A stretch of 64,000 bases of DNA from Bradyrhizobium rifense. Its GTDB lineage: Bacteria; Pseudomonadota; Alphaproteobacteria; Rhizobiales; Xanthobacteraceae. Shown here piece after piece: positions 26,854 through 34,876 of the stretch. The notes below the pieces were generated by a model. That model ran no database searches, had not been told where the DNA came from, and saw nothing but the letters and a program-made list of their open reading frames with translations. The DNA lies in the NCBI RefSeq assembly GCF_008123425.1, contig NZ_VSSS01000076.1, forward strand, positions 24,985 through 88,984, written 5' to 3'. A program made the translations under genes and the position numbers. Each line of letters starts with the position of its first letter. Within the stretch, counting starts at the first letter, position 1.

Positions 26854-27190
26854 GTCTGCTCCCCGAAAAGGATCCCGTTGGAAGGCCCTGAGTGGGCACT
26901 TATAGACGAAGTTACGTCGTTGCGCCCGCGAAGTTCCGCGAACCACAAACAGCATGAGCTTATCTGCGGCGAAATGACGACCGAATGACATCATCGAGGT
27001 TGCACTGCGGCATCGAATCTCACCCAAGCGTGAGGGACAGGACTCGGAAAGAGGCGTACGCTTTTGGTTCAGTTCGCGATGCCATCCGGAATTCGCGTCT
27101 GGTTGGAATCGCGAAACTCAGAAAAAGCGGCCGCTCGCGCCGTTTGCCGGCGCCGGATTCGGCTGCATGGCAAGGGAGCAAGCGACGACC
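26854..27190. other. Divergent intergenic region without recognised features
   Basis: 337 bases between DUF3597 and the DUF2189 gene. It must contain both promoters. No repeat, RNA or SOS-type box was seen. Confidence 0.5.
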
Positions 27191-28093
27191 ATGGCCACAC
27201 TCTACCAGGGCAATGTCCCCACGGTGGCCCAGCCCGCAGATGCGGCTGGACCGGTGATCCGAACCATCCAACTGTCCGACCTGCACGACGCGCTCAAGCG
27301 CGGCTGGGAAGATTTCAAGGCGGTTCCGAGCCACGCCATCATCCTCTGCGTGATCTATCCGGTGCTCGGCCTGGTGATCGCGCGCGTCGCAATGGGCTAT
27401 TCAGTGATACCGCTGCTATTTCCGCTGGCCGCGGGCTTCGCCCTGATCGGCCCGTTCGCGGCACTCGGCCTCTATGAGCTCTCGAGCCGTCGCGAGCGCT
27501 ATGAAGAGGCCAGCGCCTGGGATGCCTTGGAGGTGCTGCGGTCGCCCTCCTTCGGCGCCATGCTCGGCCTCGGCACGCTGTTGCTCGCGCTGTTCGTAAC
27601 ATGGGTCGCGACCGCACAGGCAATCTATGTGGCGGCATTCGGCTATGAAGGCGTCACTGGAATCTCGGATTTCGTGACGCGCGTGCTGACGACATCGCAG
27701 GGCTGGTGGTTGATCGTGATCGGCTGCGGCACGGGCTTCCTGTTTGCGCTCGCCGCGCTCTGCATCAGCGCCGTCTCATTTCCGTTGATGCTCGACCGCC
27801 ATGCCGGGGCTCTGGACGCGATGGTCACCTCGCTGCGCGTCGTCGCCAAAAACCCGGTGCCGATGGCGGCCTGGGGCCTGATCGTGGCAGTGCTGCTGGC
27901 GCTCGGAACGGTCCCCGCGTTCCTCGGGCTCGCCGTCGTCATCCCCCTGCTCGGCCACGCCACCTGGCATCTCTACCGCAAGGTCATCGTCTCCGAACCC
28001 GGTGCCCGGCCGGTGCCGCCTCCGCCGCAGCGTCCGCGCAAGCCGGCAGCCGATTTCCCCGCCAATCTCTTCCCGTGGCGGAATCGGGAATAG
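27191..28093 (+). CDS. DUF2189 integral membrane protein
   Basis: A 300-residue protein with about six membrane segments. It opens with VIRTIQLSDLHDALKRGWEDF, FVITHP-like HAIILCVIYPVLGLV, GFALIGPFAALGLYELSSRRE, SFPLMLDRHAGALDAMVTSLR and LGHATWHLYRKVI, the DUF2189 pattern, and ends in a Pro-rich cytoplasmic tail. Its function is not established. ATG 27167 is an alternative start eight codons earlier. It is followed by a small tandem repeat and a stem-loop. Confidence 0.83.
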   Translation: MATLYQGNVPTVAQPADAAGPVIRTIQLSDLHDALKRGWEDFKAVPSHAIILCVIYPVLGLVIARVAMGYSVIPLLFPLAAGFALIGPFAALGLYELSSRRERYEEASAWDALEVLRSPSFGAMLGLGTLLLALFVTWVATAQAIYVAAFGYEGVTGISDFVTRVLTTSQGWWLIVIGCGTGFLFALAALCISAVSFPLMLDRHAGALDAMVTSLRVVAKNPVPMAAWGLIVAVLLALGTVPAFLGLAVVIPLLGHATWHLYRKVIVSEPGARPVPPPPQRPRKPAADFPANLFPWRNRE

Positions 28094-28100
28094 GACCGAC

Positions 28101-28145
28101 GCCTGACGATCTTGCGCCTAACGATCTTGCGCCTGACGGTCTTGT
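28101..28145. repeat. Three tandem 15-bp repeats
   Basis: Units GCCTGACGATCTTGC, GCCTAACGATCTTGC and GCCTGACGGTCTTGT start seven bases after the DUF2189 stop. Confidence 0.85.
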
Positions 28146-28150
28146 GACAA

Positions 28151-28184
28151 CCGATCCCGCCCCGGAGGCCCCGGGCGGGATCGG
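28151..28184 (+). terminator. Strong stem-loop after DUF2189 (no T run)
   Basis: CCGATCCCGCCCC and its complement enclose GGAGG. It is very stable, but the downstream T run is poor, so it may act as a weak terminator or an mRNA end protector. Confidence 0.55.
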
Positions 28185-28270
28185 TTACTGTCATACGCCT
28201 TGCTTTGGCCGCGGTTACAACCGAGATTGCCGCCGCCGGTCATGCCACTTCACGGAATCAATTTACTCGA

Positions 28271-29095
28271 ATGACCCTGACGATTTCTCGTCTCGCTCTC
28301 GCAGCCCTCGCCCTTTCAGCGTCAATCGTGTCCGCCGAGCCTACTCTGGCCGCGGTCGCCTGCGGTTCAGGCAATTTCGACGCCTGGCTCACCGACTTCA
28401 AAACCGAGGCCGCGGCCAAGGGCATTTCGCAACAGGCGATCGCCGCCGGGCTTGCCGGCGTTACGCTGGACCAAAGCGTGCTGAACCGTGACAAATCGCA
28501 AAAGGTCTTCACCCAGACCTTCGAAGAGTTTTCCGGTCGCATGGTGCCGCCGCGGATGACGCGCGGCTCCAACATGATGAAGCAATACGGCTCGGTGCTA
28601 TCGCGCATCGAGCAGACCTACGGCGTGCCCGGCGAGGTGCTGGTCGCGATCTGGGGTCTCGAGACCGATTTCGGCGTCAACACCGGCAAGTTCGCGACGA
28701 TCCGCTCGCTGGCGACGCTGGCCTATGATTGCCGGCGCGCCGAGCAGTTTCGCGGCGAATTGCTGGACGCGCTACGCATCGTCCAGCGCGGCGATCTCGC
28801 GCCGGCCGACATGAAGGGCGCCTGGGCCGGCGAGCTCGGCCAGACCCAGTTCATGCCATCATCCTGGATGAAATACGCCGTCGATTTCGACGGCAACGGC
28901 AAGCGTGACCTCTTGCACAACGCCCCCGACGTGCTGGCCTCCACCGCGAACTATCTAGCGGGCTATGGCTGGCAGAAGGGCAAGGATTGGCAGCCGGGCA
29001 GCCCGAACTTCGCGGTGCTCCAGCAATGGAACAAGAGCGAGGTCTATTCCAAGACGGTGGCCTATTTTGCCACCCAGCTCGCCCACGCCCCTTAA
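28271..29095 (+). CDS. Lytic murein transglycosylase, MltB-like
   Basis: A 274-residue periplasmic enzyme that cleaves the MurNAc-GlcNAc bond to 1,6-anhydro products. Signal peptide MTLTISRLALAALALSASIV; the SLT_2 domain has YGVPGEVLVAIWGLETDFG with the catalytic Glu, RSLATLAYDCRRAE, GELGQTQFMPSSWMKYAVD and DVLASTANYLAGYGW. An upstream ATG at 28205 would hide the signal peptide, so 28271 is chosen. It lacks a peptidoglycan-binding C-terminal domain. A terminator follows. Confidence 0.9.
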   Translation: MTLTISRLALAALALSASIVSAEPTLAAVACGSGNFDAWLTDFKTEAAAKGISQQAIAAGLAGVTLDQSVLNRDKSQKVFTQTFEEFSGRMVPPRMTRGSNMMKQYGSVLSRIEQTYGVPGEVLVAIWGLETDFGVNTGKFATIRSLATLAYDCRRAEQFRGELLDALRIVQRGDLAPADMKGAWAGELGQTQFMPSSWMKYAVDFDGNGKRDLLHNAPDVLASTANYLAGYGWQKGKDWQPGSPNFAVLQQWNKSEVYSKTVAYFATQLAHAP

Positions 29096-29121
29096 AGCAC
29101 ACGCCCAGACACAAAACGCGT

Positions 29122-29148
29122 AGGGCCGATCGCCTTGCGACCGGCCCT
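29122..29148. terminator. Bidirectional hairpin between convergent genes
   Basis: AGGGCCGATCGC ... GCGACCGGCCCT pairs with one mismatch and is followed by CTCTCTT. It lies between mltB and the small periplasmic gene. Confidence 0.7.
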
Positions 29149-29175
29149 CTCTTGGGTTTGCGTTTACCTACCCGT

Positions 29176-29439
29176 TTACTTGCCCATGGTGGCTTGCATC
29201 GCCTTGTTCAGGTGCGCGCCGCACACACCCATTTTGCCATTGAGCAGCGCGTCCTGCGCAGCCGTGATCTCCTTCTCTGCAACGAACTTGCCGTCGCCGT
29301 CGGGCATGGCCTCGATCGCGGTCTCCGTCTTTTCCAGATTGGCCCCGCTGCAGCCGCCCATGCTGTGCTTGGCGGCCTGGGCCGGCGCGACGGCGAATGC
29401 GACGGCGGCAATTGCAATAACCCCGAGTAACTTCGTCAT
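29176..29439 (-). CDS. Small periplasmic protein of unknown function
   Basis: An 87-residue protein with signal MTKLLGVIAIAAVAFAVAPA (cleavage near AQA). The mature part, KHSMGGCSGANLEKTETA, DGDGKFVAEKEITAAQ and MGVCGAHLNKAMQATM, has two Cys that may pair. ATG 29437-29439 has a GAAGGAAAG site upstream. The family is not recognised. Confidence 0.75.
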   Translation of the reverse strand: MTKLLGVIAIAAVAFAVAPAQAAKHSMGGCSGANLEKTETAIEAMPDGDGKFVAEKEITAAQDALLNGKMGVCGAHLNKAMQATMGK

Positions 29440-30134
29440 GATGTTACTTTCCTTCTCTTGTTCTTGGGACAGACCCAGCGACATTGCCGGAATCTGCAAC
29501 ATGACTTTGCTGCTGACGCGGCAACTTGCCGCAATAAATTCCCCGCGAGAATTGCGTGATGTTGCGCGCTGCGCAGAGCCGCATGCGAAATTTCTGATTT
29601 TCATTACAACTTTGTAATCCGGACCGCACGCACAGCGTGTGTGCACTGCATCAACGAGGGGGGCGGATAGCCTCAGCCGATCGGCGAGACGCGTCACGCA
29701 GATTCCCGTCCCGCCGAGGACCAGAGAATCGTCGCGGCGCCCTCGCATCGGATCGACAGGTCTCTCAACGATACTTTGAATAAATATTCATTTCTTTGAA
29801 TCGCCGTTCATGCGATTCGCGCATGCGAGACTTGGGCCTACAAGCTGGCATATCGCCTTGCGGGTCACGGAAACGCAACTTATTTCCATCAGCATCGGAA
29901 CCGCAGGATTTGCTACAAACCCGTGATTTCACGGACGTTTATTGCACCATGCGAGGATTTCCGCCTAGCAGTTGGGCGGGAGTGCCGACAGGTTAATCGT
30001 CTCTTACCGATGCCATGCGTTCTTCGCTTAGCTGCATCGCAACATCGGAACTTTCGCACTGCACCACTCTCACCTATATTCATTTCAACGATGACGCCCG
30101 GGCAAGGGCTGAATCGAACTACAGGAGACTACCA
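29440..30134. other. Intergenic region before the DUF1127 gene
   Basis: About 695 bases with lower GC between 29770 and 30000. It includes two short perfect inverted repeats, CATGCG-N5-CGCATG (29809-29825) and CCGTGA-TT-TCACGG (29921-29934), either of which might bind a regulator. No gene was recognised. Confidence 0.4.
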
Positions 30135-30287
30135 ATGCTGCTCTCGCTCATCCGCATGATCCAGGCTTTCCGGGACTATCAGCGCAACGTTGCCGAGCTG
30201 TCCCAGCTCAGCGATCGCGAACTGGCTGACATCGGCCTCGATCGCTCGGACATCCCGCGCGTTGCCGCCGGTCAGTATCAGGGCTGA
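30135..30287 (+). CDS. DUF1127-family small protein
   Basis: A 50-residue protein with the DUF1127 core FRDYQRNVAELSQLSDRELADIGLDRSDI, an Arg-rich amphipathic helix followed by a conserved turn. Members have roles in RNA turnover and in phosphate and carbon storage in Agrobacterium; the role here is unknown. ATG 30135 follows AGGAG with normal spacing. The stop codon lies inside a terminator hairpin. Confidence 0.88.
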   Translation: MLLSLIRMIQAFRDYQRNVAELSQLSDRELADIGLDRSDIPRVAAGQYQG

Positions 30288-30303
30288 TATCGTTCAGCCC
30301 TTT
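30280..30303 (+). terminator. Terminator hairpin overlapping the DUF1127 stop
   Basis: AGGGCTGA ... TCAGCCCT with a six-base loop and TT after it. The TGA stop codon is part of the left stem. Confidence 0.7.
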
Positions 30304-30320
30304 ACCGGACGGACCGATAA

Positions 30321-30348
30321 CGCCCGCCTCGTGCGGGCGCTGTCGTTT
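30321..30348 (+). terminator. Second terminator hairpin
   Basis: CGCCCGC ... GCGGGCG followed by CTGTCGTTTT, between DUF1127 and trmFO. Confidence 0.7.
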
Positions 30349-30413
30349 TCAGCGGCAGAAAACTCGATCTCTGCGATTCCACTGGACGCCGAAAAGCGCT
30401 ACCTGTCCGCCCC

Positions 30414-31841
30414 ATGACAGGACCCCTATCCAATATTGTGCACGTCATCGGCGCTGGCCTTGCCGGTTCCGAAGCCGCCTGGCAGGTGGCAAAATCAGGC
30501 GTGCCCGTGGTGCTGCACGAGATGCGGCCGGACCGCATGACCGAGGCGCACCGCACCGACGGGCTCGCCGAACTCGTCTGCTCCAATTCATTCCGCTCGG
30601 ATGACGCCGCCAACAACGCCGTCGGCCTGCTGCACGCCGAGATGCGACGGCTCGGCTCGCTAATCATGCGCGCAGCCGATGCCAACCAGGTCCCCGCCGG
30701 CGGCGCGCTTGCGGTCGACCGCGACGGCTTCTCGGCCGCCGTCACCAAGGCGCTGAACGACCATCCCCTGATCGAGATCGCCCGCAGCGAGGTCAAAGGC
30801 CTGCCGCCGGCCGAGTGGAGCAACGTCATCGTCGCGACCGGCCCCCTCACCTCCGCGCCGCTAGCGGATGCCATCCGCGAGCTGACCGACGAGAACGCGC
30901 TCGCCTTCTTCGATGCGATCGCGCCGATCGTGCATCGCGAATCCATCGACATGTCGGTGGCCTGGTTCCAGTCGCGCTATGACAAGGTCGGTCCCGGCGG
31001 TACCGGCGCCGACTACATCAACTGCCCGATGACGAAGGAGCAGTATGACGGCTTCGTCGCCGCGCTGATCGCCGGCGAGAAGACCGAGTTCAAGGAATGG
31101 GAGACCAACACGCCCTACTTCGACGGTTGCCTGCCGATCGAAGTGATGGCGGAGCGTGGCCCCGAGACCTTGCGCCACGGCCCGATGAAGCCGGTCGGTC
31201 TCACCAATCCGCATGATCCCACGACGAAGGCGTACGCGATCGTGCAGCTGCGCCAGGACAACAAGCTGGGCACGCTCTACAACATCGTCGGCTTCCAAAC
31301 GAAGCTCAAATACGGCGAGCAGCAGCGCATCTTCCGCACCATTCCCGGGCTGGAGAAGGCCGAGTTCGCCCGCCTCGGTGGCCTGCATCGCAACACCTTT
31401 CTCAACTCGCCGAAGCTGCTTGATGGCCAGTTGCGCCTGCGCGCGCAGCCGCGACTGCGTTTTGCAGGCCAGATGACGGGCTGCGAGGGCTACGTCGAGT
31501 CCGCAAGCGTCGGCCTGATCGCCGGTCTCTACGCGGCAGCTGATGCCCGCGGCGAGACGCTTGCGAGCCCGCCAGGCACGACGGCGCTCGGGTCCCTGCT
31601 CGGCCATATCACCGGCGGCCATATCGAGACAATCGAGCCGGGCACGCGATCGTTCCAGCCGATGAACATCAATTTCGGCCTGTTCCCGCCGCTCGCCACC
31701 GCGCCGACGAAGAAGCCCGATGGCACGCGGCTGCGCGGCAACGAGAAGACGGTGGCCAAGAAGCAGGCGATGAGCGCATTGGCGCTCGCCGATCTCGATC
31801 GCTGGATCGCCGATCATTTGCGCATTGCCGCAGCCGCGTGA
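30414..31841 (+). CDS. trmFO: Methylenetetrahydrofolate-tRNA-(uracil-5-)-methyltransferase TrmFO
   Basis: A 475-residue flavoenzyme that methylates U54 of tRNA to ribothymidine with methylene-THF carbon and FAD. It begins with the Rossmann motif VIGAGLAGSEAAWQ, then HEMRPDRMTEAH, LAELVCSNSFRSD (catalytic Cys region), NCPMTKEQYDGFV, TLYNIVGFQTKLKYGEQ and the GQMTGCEGYVESASVG signature. The length matches the family. Seven bases separate it from the kinase-like gene downstream, so the two are probably co-transcribed. Confidence 0.96.
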   Translation: MTGPLSNIVHVIGAGLAGSEAAWQVAKSGVPVVLHEMRPDRMTEAHRTDGLAELVCSNSFRSDDAANNAVGLLHAEMRRLGSLIMRAADANQVPAGGALAVDRDGFSAAVTKALNDHPLIEIARSEVKGLPPAEWSNVIVATGPLTSAPLADAIRELTDENALAFFDAIAPIVHRESIDMSVAWFQSRYDKVGPGGTGADYINCPMTKEQYDGFVAALIAGEKTEFKEWETNTPYFDGCLPIEVMAERGPETLRHGPMKPVGLTNPHDPTTKAYAIVQLRQDNKLGTLYNIVGFQTKLKYGEQQRIFRTIPGLEKAEFARLGGLHRNTFLNSPKLLDGQLRLRAQPRLRFAGQMTGCEGYVESASVGLIAGLYAAADARGETLASPPGTTALGSLLGHITGGHIETIEPGTRSFQPMNINFGLFPPLATAPTKKPDGTRLRGNEKTVAKKQAMSALALADLDRWIADHLRIAAAA

Positions 31842-31848
31842 GTTTTCG

Positions 31849-32943
31849 ATGAATCTCCCGAAAGACGACGCCGCGGTGCTCTCGGCGCGCTGGACCGAGG
31901 GCGTGCTGCTCAAGCGCGACGTGTTCTCGACCGTCGAGCGCGGCCGCTTCCGCGCTGACAGTGGCGAGGTCGACGCGGTGCTGCGACGGCTCGATGAAGT
32001 GCCGTGGTGGTCGTTCCTGCTGGCCCGTCATCTGTTCGCGCGCGAGAAGCACGCGCTGGCGCTCGCCAAAGGCCTCAATGTCGGCCCTGAATTGCTCTGG
32101 GCCGGCCGCCGCGCGCTTGCGCGCGGCTTCGTCGACGGCGTCGCGCTGCATCTGGCAAAACCCCATGGCGATCTCGCCTATTTCCGTTCGGCCAAGGCGG
32201 CGCTGCGACGGCTGCGCCGCGCCGGCATCTGCCACAACGATCTCGCCAAGGAACAGAACTGGCTGGTCGGCCGCGATGGGCGCGCCTATGTGACGGACTT
32301 CCAGCTCGCGGCCTGCTTCAACCGCCGGGGCCGGCTCTATCGCGTCCTCGCCTATGAAGACCTCCGGCATCTGCTCAAGCACAAGCGCTCCTACGCGCCC
32401 GAGGCGCTGACGCCGCGCGAGCGAAAGATTCTCGCGAAGAAATCGTTCGCCGCGAGCCTGTGGCTTGCCACCGGAAAGAAGGTCTACCGCACGATCACCC
32501 GAGGCCTCTTCAACTTCACCGACCGCGAGGGCGGTGGCCGCCGTCTTGTCAACGACGCGCCGGTCTTGGCCGCGCTGATCCGCAAGAACCCCGCGGTGCG
32601 CGACACCGCCATCGTCGCCTTTGCCGACCGCCGCTCGGGCGTTGGGCTCTACGCCTTCGTCGAAGCGGATCAGGCCGCGCTCGAAGGCCAGCTCCGCAAC
32701 GAGCTCACTGCCGCCAAGGGTCCGAAGCCGCCGGAACACATCCAGATCGTGCACGCGCTGCCGCGCGACAGCAGCGGCAAGCCGCGCACCGAAATCCTGC
32801 AACTGGTCGCGATGAACCAGCTCGACCTGATCGAGCCGATGATGAAGAACGACCAGGACCGCGCCTTCCTCAAGGACATCCTGGAGCAGCGCAAGAACCT
32901 GCGCGATCGCTTCAACTTCGAGGCGGACCTGCCCACCAGTTAG
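31849..32943 (+). CDS. Kinase-like domain fused to an AMP-ligase C-terminal domain
   Basis: A 364-residue protein of two unlike parts. Residues 1-220 look like a small protein-kinase-like fold: GICHNDLAKEQNWLV carries the catalytic-loop H129-x-D131 and N137, and VTDFQLA the metal-binding Asp150 where kinases have DFG; the spacing D131 to N137 is +6, one more than usual. Residues 230-325 match the mobile C-terminal domain of acyl-CoA ligases: LIRKNPAVRDTAIVAFADR and HALPRDSSGKPRTEIL with the A10 Lys311. The large adenylating domain is absent. ATG 31849 lies seven bases after trmFO. Substrates are unknown. Confidence 0.8.
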   Translation: MNLPKDDAAVLSARWTEGVLLKRDVFSTVERGRFRADSGEVDAVLRRLDEVPWWSFLLARHLFAREKHALALAKGLNVGPELLWAGRRALARGFVDGVALHLAKPHGDLAYFRSAKAALRRLRRAGICHNDLAKEQNWLVGRDGRAYVTDFQLAACFNRRGRLYRVLAYEDLRHLLKHKRSYAPEALTPRERKILAKKSFAASLWLATGKKVYRTITRGLFNFTDREGGGRRLVNDAPVLAALIRKNPAVRDTAIVAFADRRSGVGLYAFVEADQAALEGQLRNELTAAKGPKPPEHIQIVHALPRDSSGKPRTEILQLVAMNQLDLIEPMMKNDQDRAFLKDILEQRKNLRDRFNFEADLPTS

Positions 32944-33020
32944 ATCACGGGGGGCGCCGCGCCTTGAAGCGTCCACAATGCCGGTGGAGAAGCCGGGGGA
33001 TCACACTGACTTGGGGAACG

Positions 33021-33596
33021 ATGAATCGCTGGGGGACCATGAGGCGCCGCGCAGCCCTGCTGATCGCAGGTCTCGTGCTGCTGGTGGCGGCGCCCGTGAT
33101 GGCCGCGGAATCCCCTTCCGAACAGATCTCCGGCTTCCGGCTGAAACATGGTGAGGGCCGCGTCGTACGCGACACAACCCTCGACCGCATTGCCATGGAC
33201 CAGGCCCGTGCGATGGCAGCGAAGGACGATCTCAGCCACGACGCCCTCGGCCCGTTCAACAAGCGCGTCGCGCCATCGGGCGCGGGCCGCGCCGCCGAGA
33301 ACATTGCCTATGGCTACGACAATTTCGAAAAGACGCTCGGCCAGTGGATCGACTCCTCCGGGCACCGCAAGAACCTGCTGCTGCACAACGCCTCCCGCGT
33401 CGGCATCGCCAGCGCGAAGACCGCCAGCGGCAAGCGCACCTATTGGGCCATGGTGATCGCCGGCGACTACGAGCCGAAGAAGGGCAAGGGCAAGAAGGAC
33501 AGCGAGCCGCTGGTCGCCGTGAAACGCGAGGTCGCGCCCGCCGGCAAGCCCAAATCCAGCAACTGCCATATCAAGCTGCTCGGCCTCTGCATCTGA
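33021..33596 (+). CDS. Secreted CAP-domain protein
   Basis: A 191-residue protein with signal peptide RRRAALLIAGLVLLVAAPVM, followed by a CAP/SCP domain: SEQISGFRLKHGEGRVV, LDRIAMDQARAMAAKDDLSHD, AAENIAYGYDNFEKTLGQWIDSSGHRKNLLLHN and GIASAKTASGKRTYWAMVI. The end is basic (KKGKGKKD) with CHIKLLGLC. His residues of the CAP cavity are present (DLSHD, SGHRKN). Bacterial CAP proteins have mostly unknown roles. ATG 33039 is an alternative start. Confidence 0.87.
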   Translation: MNRWGTMRRRAALLIAGLVLLVAAPVMAAESPSEQISGFRLKHGEGRVVRDTTLDRIAMDQARAMAAKDDLSHDALGPFNKRVAPSGAGRAAENIAYGYDNFEKTLGQWIDSSGHRKNLLLHNASRVGIASAKTASGKRTYWAMVIAGDYEPKKGKGKKDSEPLVAVKREVAPAGKPKSSNCHIKLLGLCI

Positions 33597-33691
33597 GCCG
33601 AAGCCTGGCTTCGCTCCTCGTGCCGCCCATCTTGCCCGCGTTCCTGGACGCGTCTAATTCATGCGCAGAGGTCGCAAGACGGGAGGTGTAG

Positions 33692-34870
33692 ATGATCGAC
33701 ATCGAGCGAATACGGGCCGATACACCGGCCGCCTCCCGGCTCGCCTATCTCCACAATGCCGGCGCGGCGCTCATGCCGATGGCCGTCGTCACGGCGATGA
33801 AGCAGCATATCGATCTGGAGAGCGAGATCGGAGGCTATGCCGCCGCCGACCGCGAATCCGAGCGGCTTGATGCGGTCTACGGCTCGGTAGCGCGCCTGCT
33901 GAATGCCGCGCCGGACGAGATCGCGCTCATGGAGAACGCGACCGTTGCCTGGCAGATGGCGTTCTATGCGCTGCCGTTTCGCGCCGGCGACCGGATCCTG
34001 ACCGCCGAGGCGGAATACGCCGCCAACTATGTCGCATTCCTGCAGGTCGCCAGGCGCACAGGCGCGGTCATCGATGTCGTGCCGAGCGATGCCACCGGCG
34101 AGCTCGACATCGAGGCGCTCGAACGCATGATCGATGACCGGGTGAAGCTGATCGCCATCACCTGGGTTCCGACCAATGGCGGGCTCGTCAATCCCGCCGC
34201 AGCCGTCGGCAAAATCGCGCGCGCACGCGGCATTCCCTATCTGCTCGATGCCTGCCAGGCGGTCGGCCAGATGCAGGTCGACGTTGAAGCGATCGGTTGC
34301 GATATGCTGTCGGCCACGGGGCGCAAATTCCTGCGCGGGCCGCGCGGTACCGGCTTTCTCTACGTCCGCAGGCCACTGCTGCAACAACTTGAGCCGCCGA
34401 TGATCGACCATTTCGCGGCGCCCTGGGTCTCGCGGGACCACTATCAGCTCCGCGATGATGCCCGCCGGTTCGAGACCTGGGAGAACAATTACGCGGCCCG
34501 GCTCGGGCTCGGCGCCGCCGTCGATTACGCCCTGGCGATCGGCCTCGGCCCGATCGAGCAGCGCTGCCGCCTGCTGGCGGATCGTCTCCGCAACGGCCTC
34601 GGCGCTGTCAGCGGCATCACCATTCGCGACCTCGGCCGTGCGCCGGGCGCGATCGTCAGCTTCACGATGGAGGGGCGTGAGGCGGATGCTATCGTCCGCA
34701 GCGCCGCCGCGGCCGGCCTCACGATCGGCGCCTCGGATCCGTCGAGCACCCGCATCGACGCCGAAGTCCGCGCGCTGCCGGTGGTCGTGCGGGCGTCTCC
34801 GCATTACTACAATACGGAAGCCGAGATCGATCGGCTGATCGCCCACCTCGCAAGTCTGGCGGCGCGATAG
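33692..34870 (+). CDS. Class V aminotransferase-fold PLP enzyme (cysteine desulfurase-like)
   Basis: A 392-residue fold-type I PLP enzyme. Motifs: YLHNAGAALMP, ALMENATVAWQMAFYAL, ITWVPTNGGLVNPA, LLDACQAVGQMQVDV with the cofactor Asp and Gln, and SATGRKFLRGPRGTGFLY with the Schiff-base Lys at about residue 212. No obvious catalytic Cys loop was seen, so it may be an epimerase, lyase or aminotransferase and not a desulfurase. GGAGG precedes ATG 33692. It converges with ilvA with six bases between. Confidence 0.87.
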   Translation: MIDIERIRADTPAASRLAYLHNAGAALMPMAVVTAMKQHIDLESEIGGYAAADRESERLDAVYGSVARLLNAAPDEIALMENATVAWQMAFYALPFRAGDRILTAEAEYAANYVAFLQVARRTGAVIDVVPSDATGELDIEALERMIDDRVKLIAITWVPTNGGLVNPAAAVGKIARARGIPYLLDACQAVGQMQVDVEAIGCDMLSATGRKFLRGPRGTGFLYVRRPLLQQLEPPMIDHFAAPWVSRDHYQLRDDARRFETWENNYAARLGLGAAVDYALAIGLGPIEQRCRLLADRLRNGLGAVSGITIRDLGRAPGAIVSFTMEGREADAIVRSAAAAGLTIGASDPSSTRIDAEVRALPVVVRASPHYYNTEAEIDRLIAHLASLAAR

Positions 34871-34876
34871 CTCCGC

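Noticed and set aside
33692..34870. Assignment of the PLP enzyme as a cysteine desulfurase (SufS/IscS)
   Set aside because: The catalytic Cys loop was not identified and no suf genes adjoin, so only the fold family is stated.
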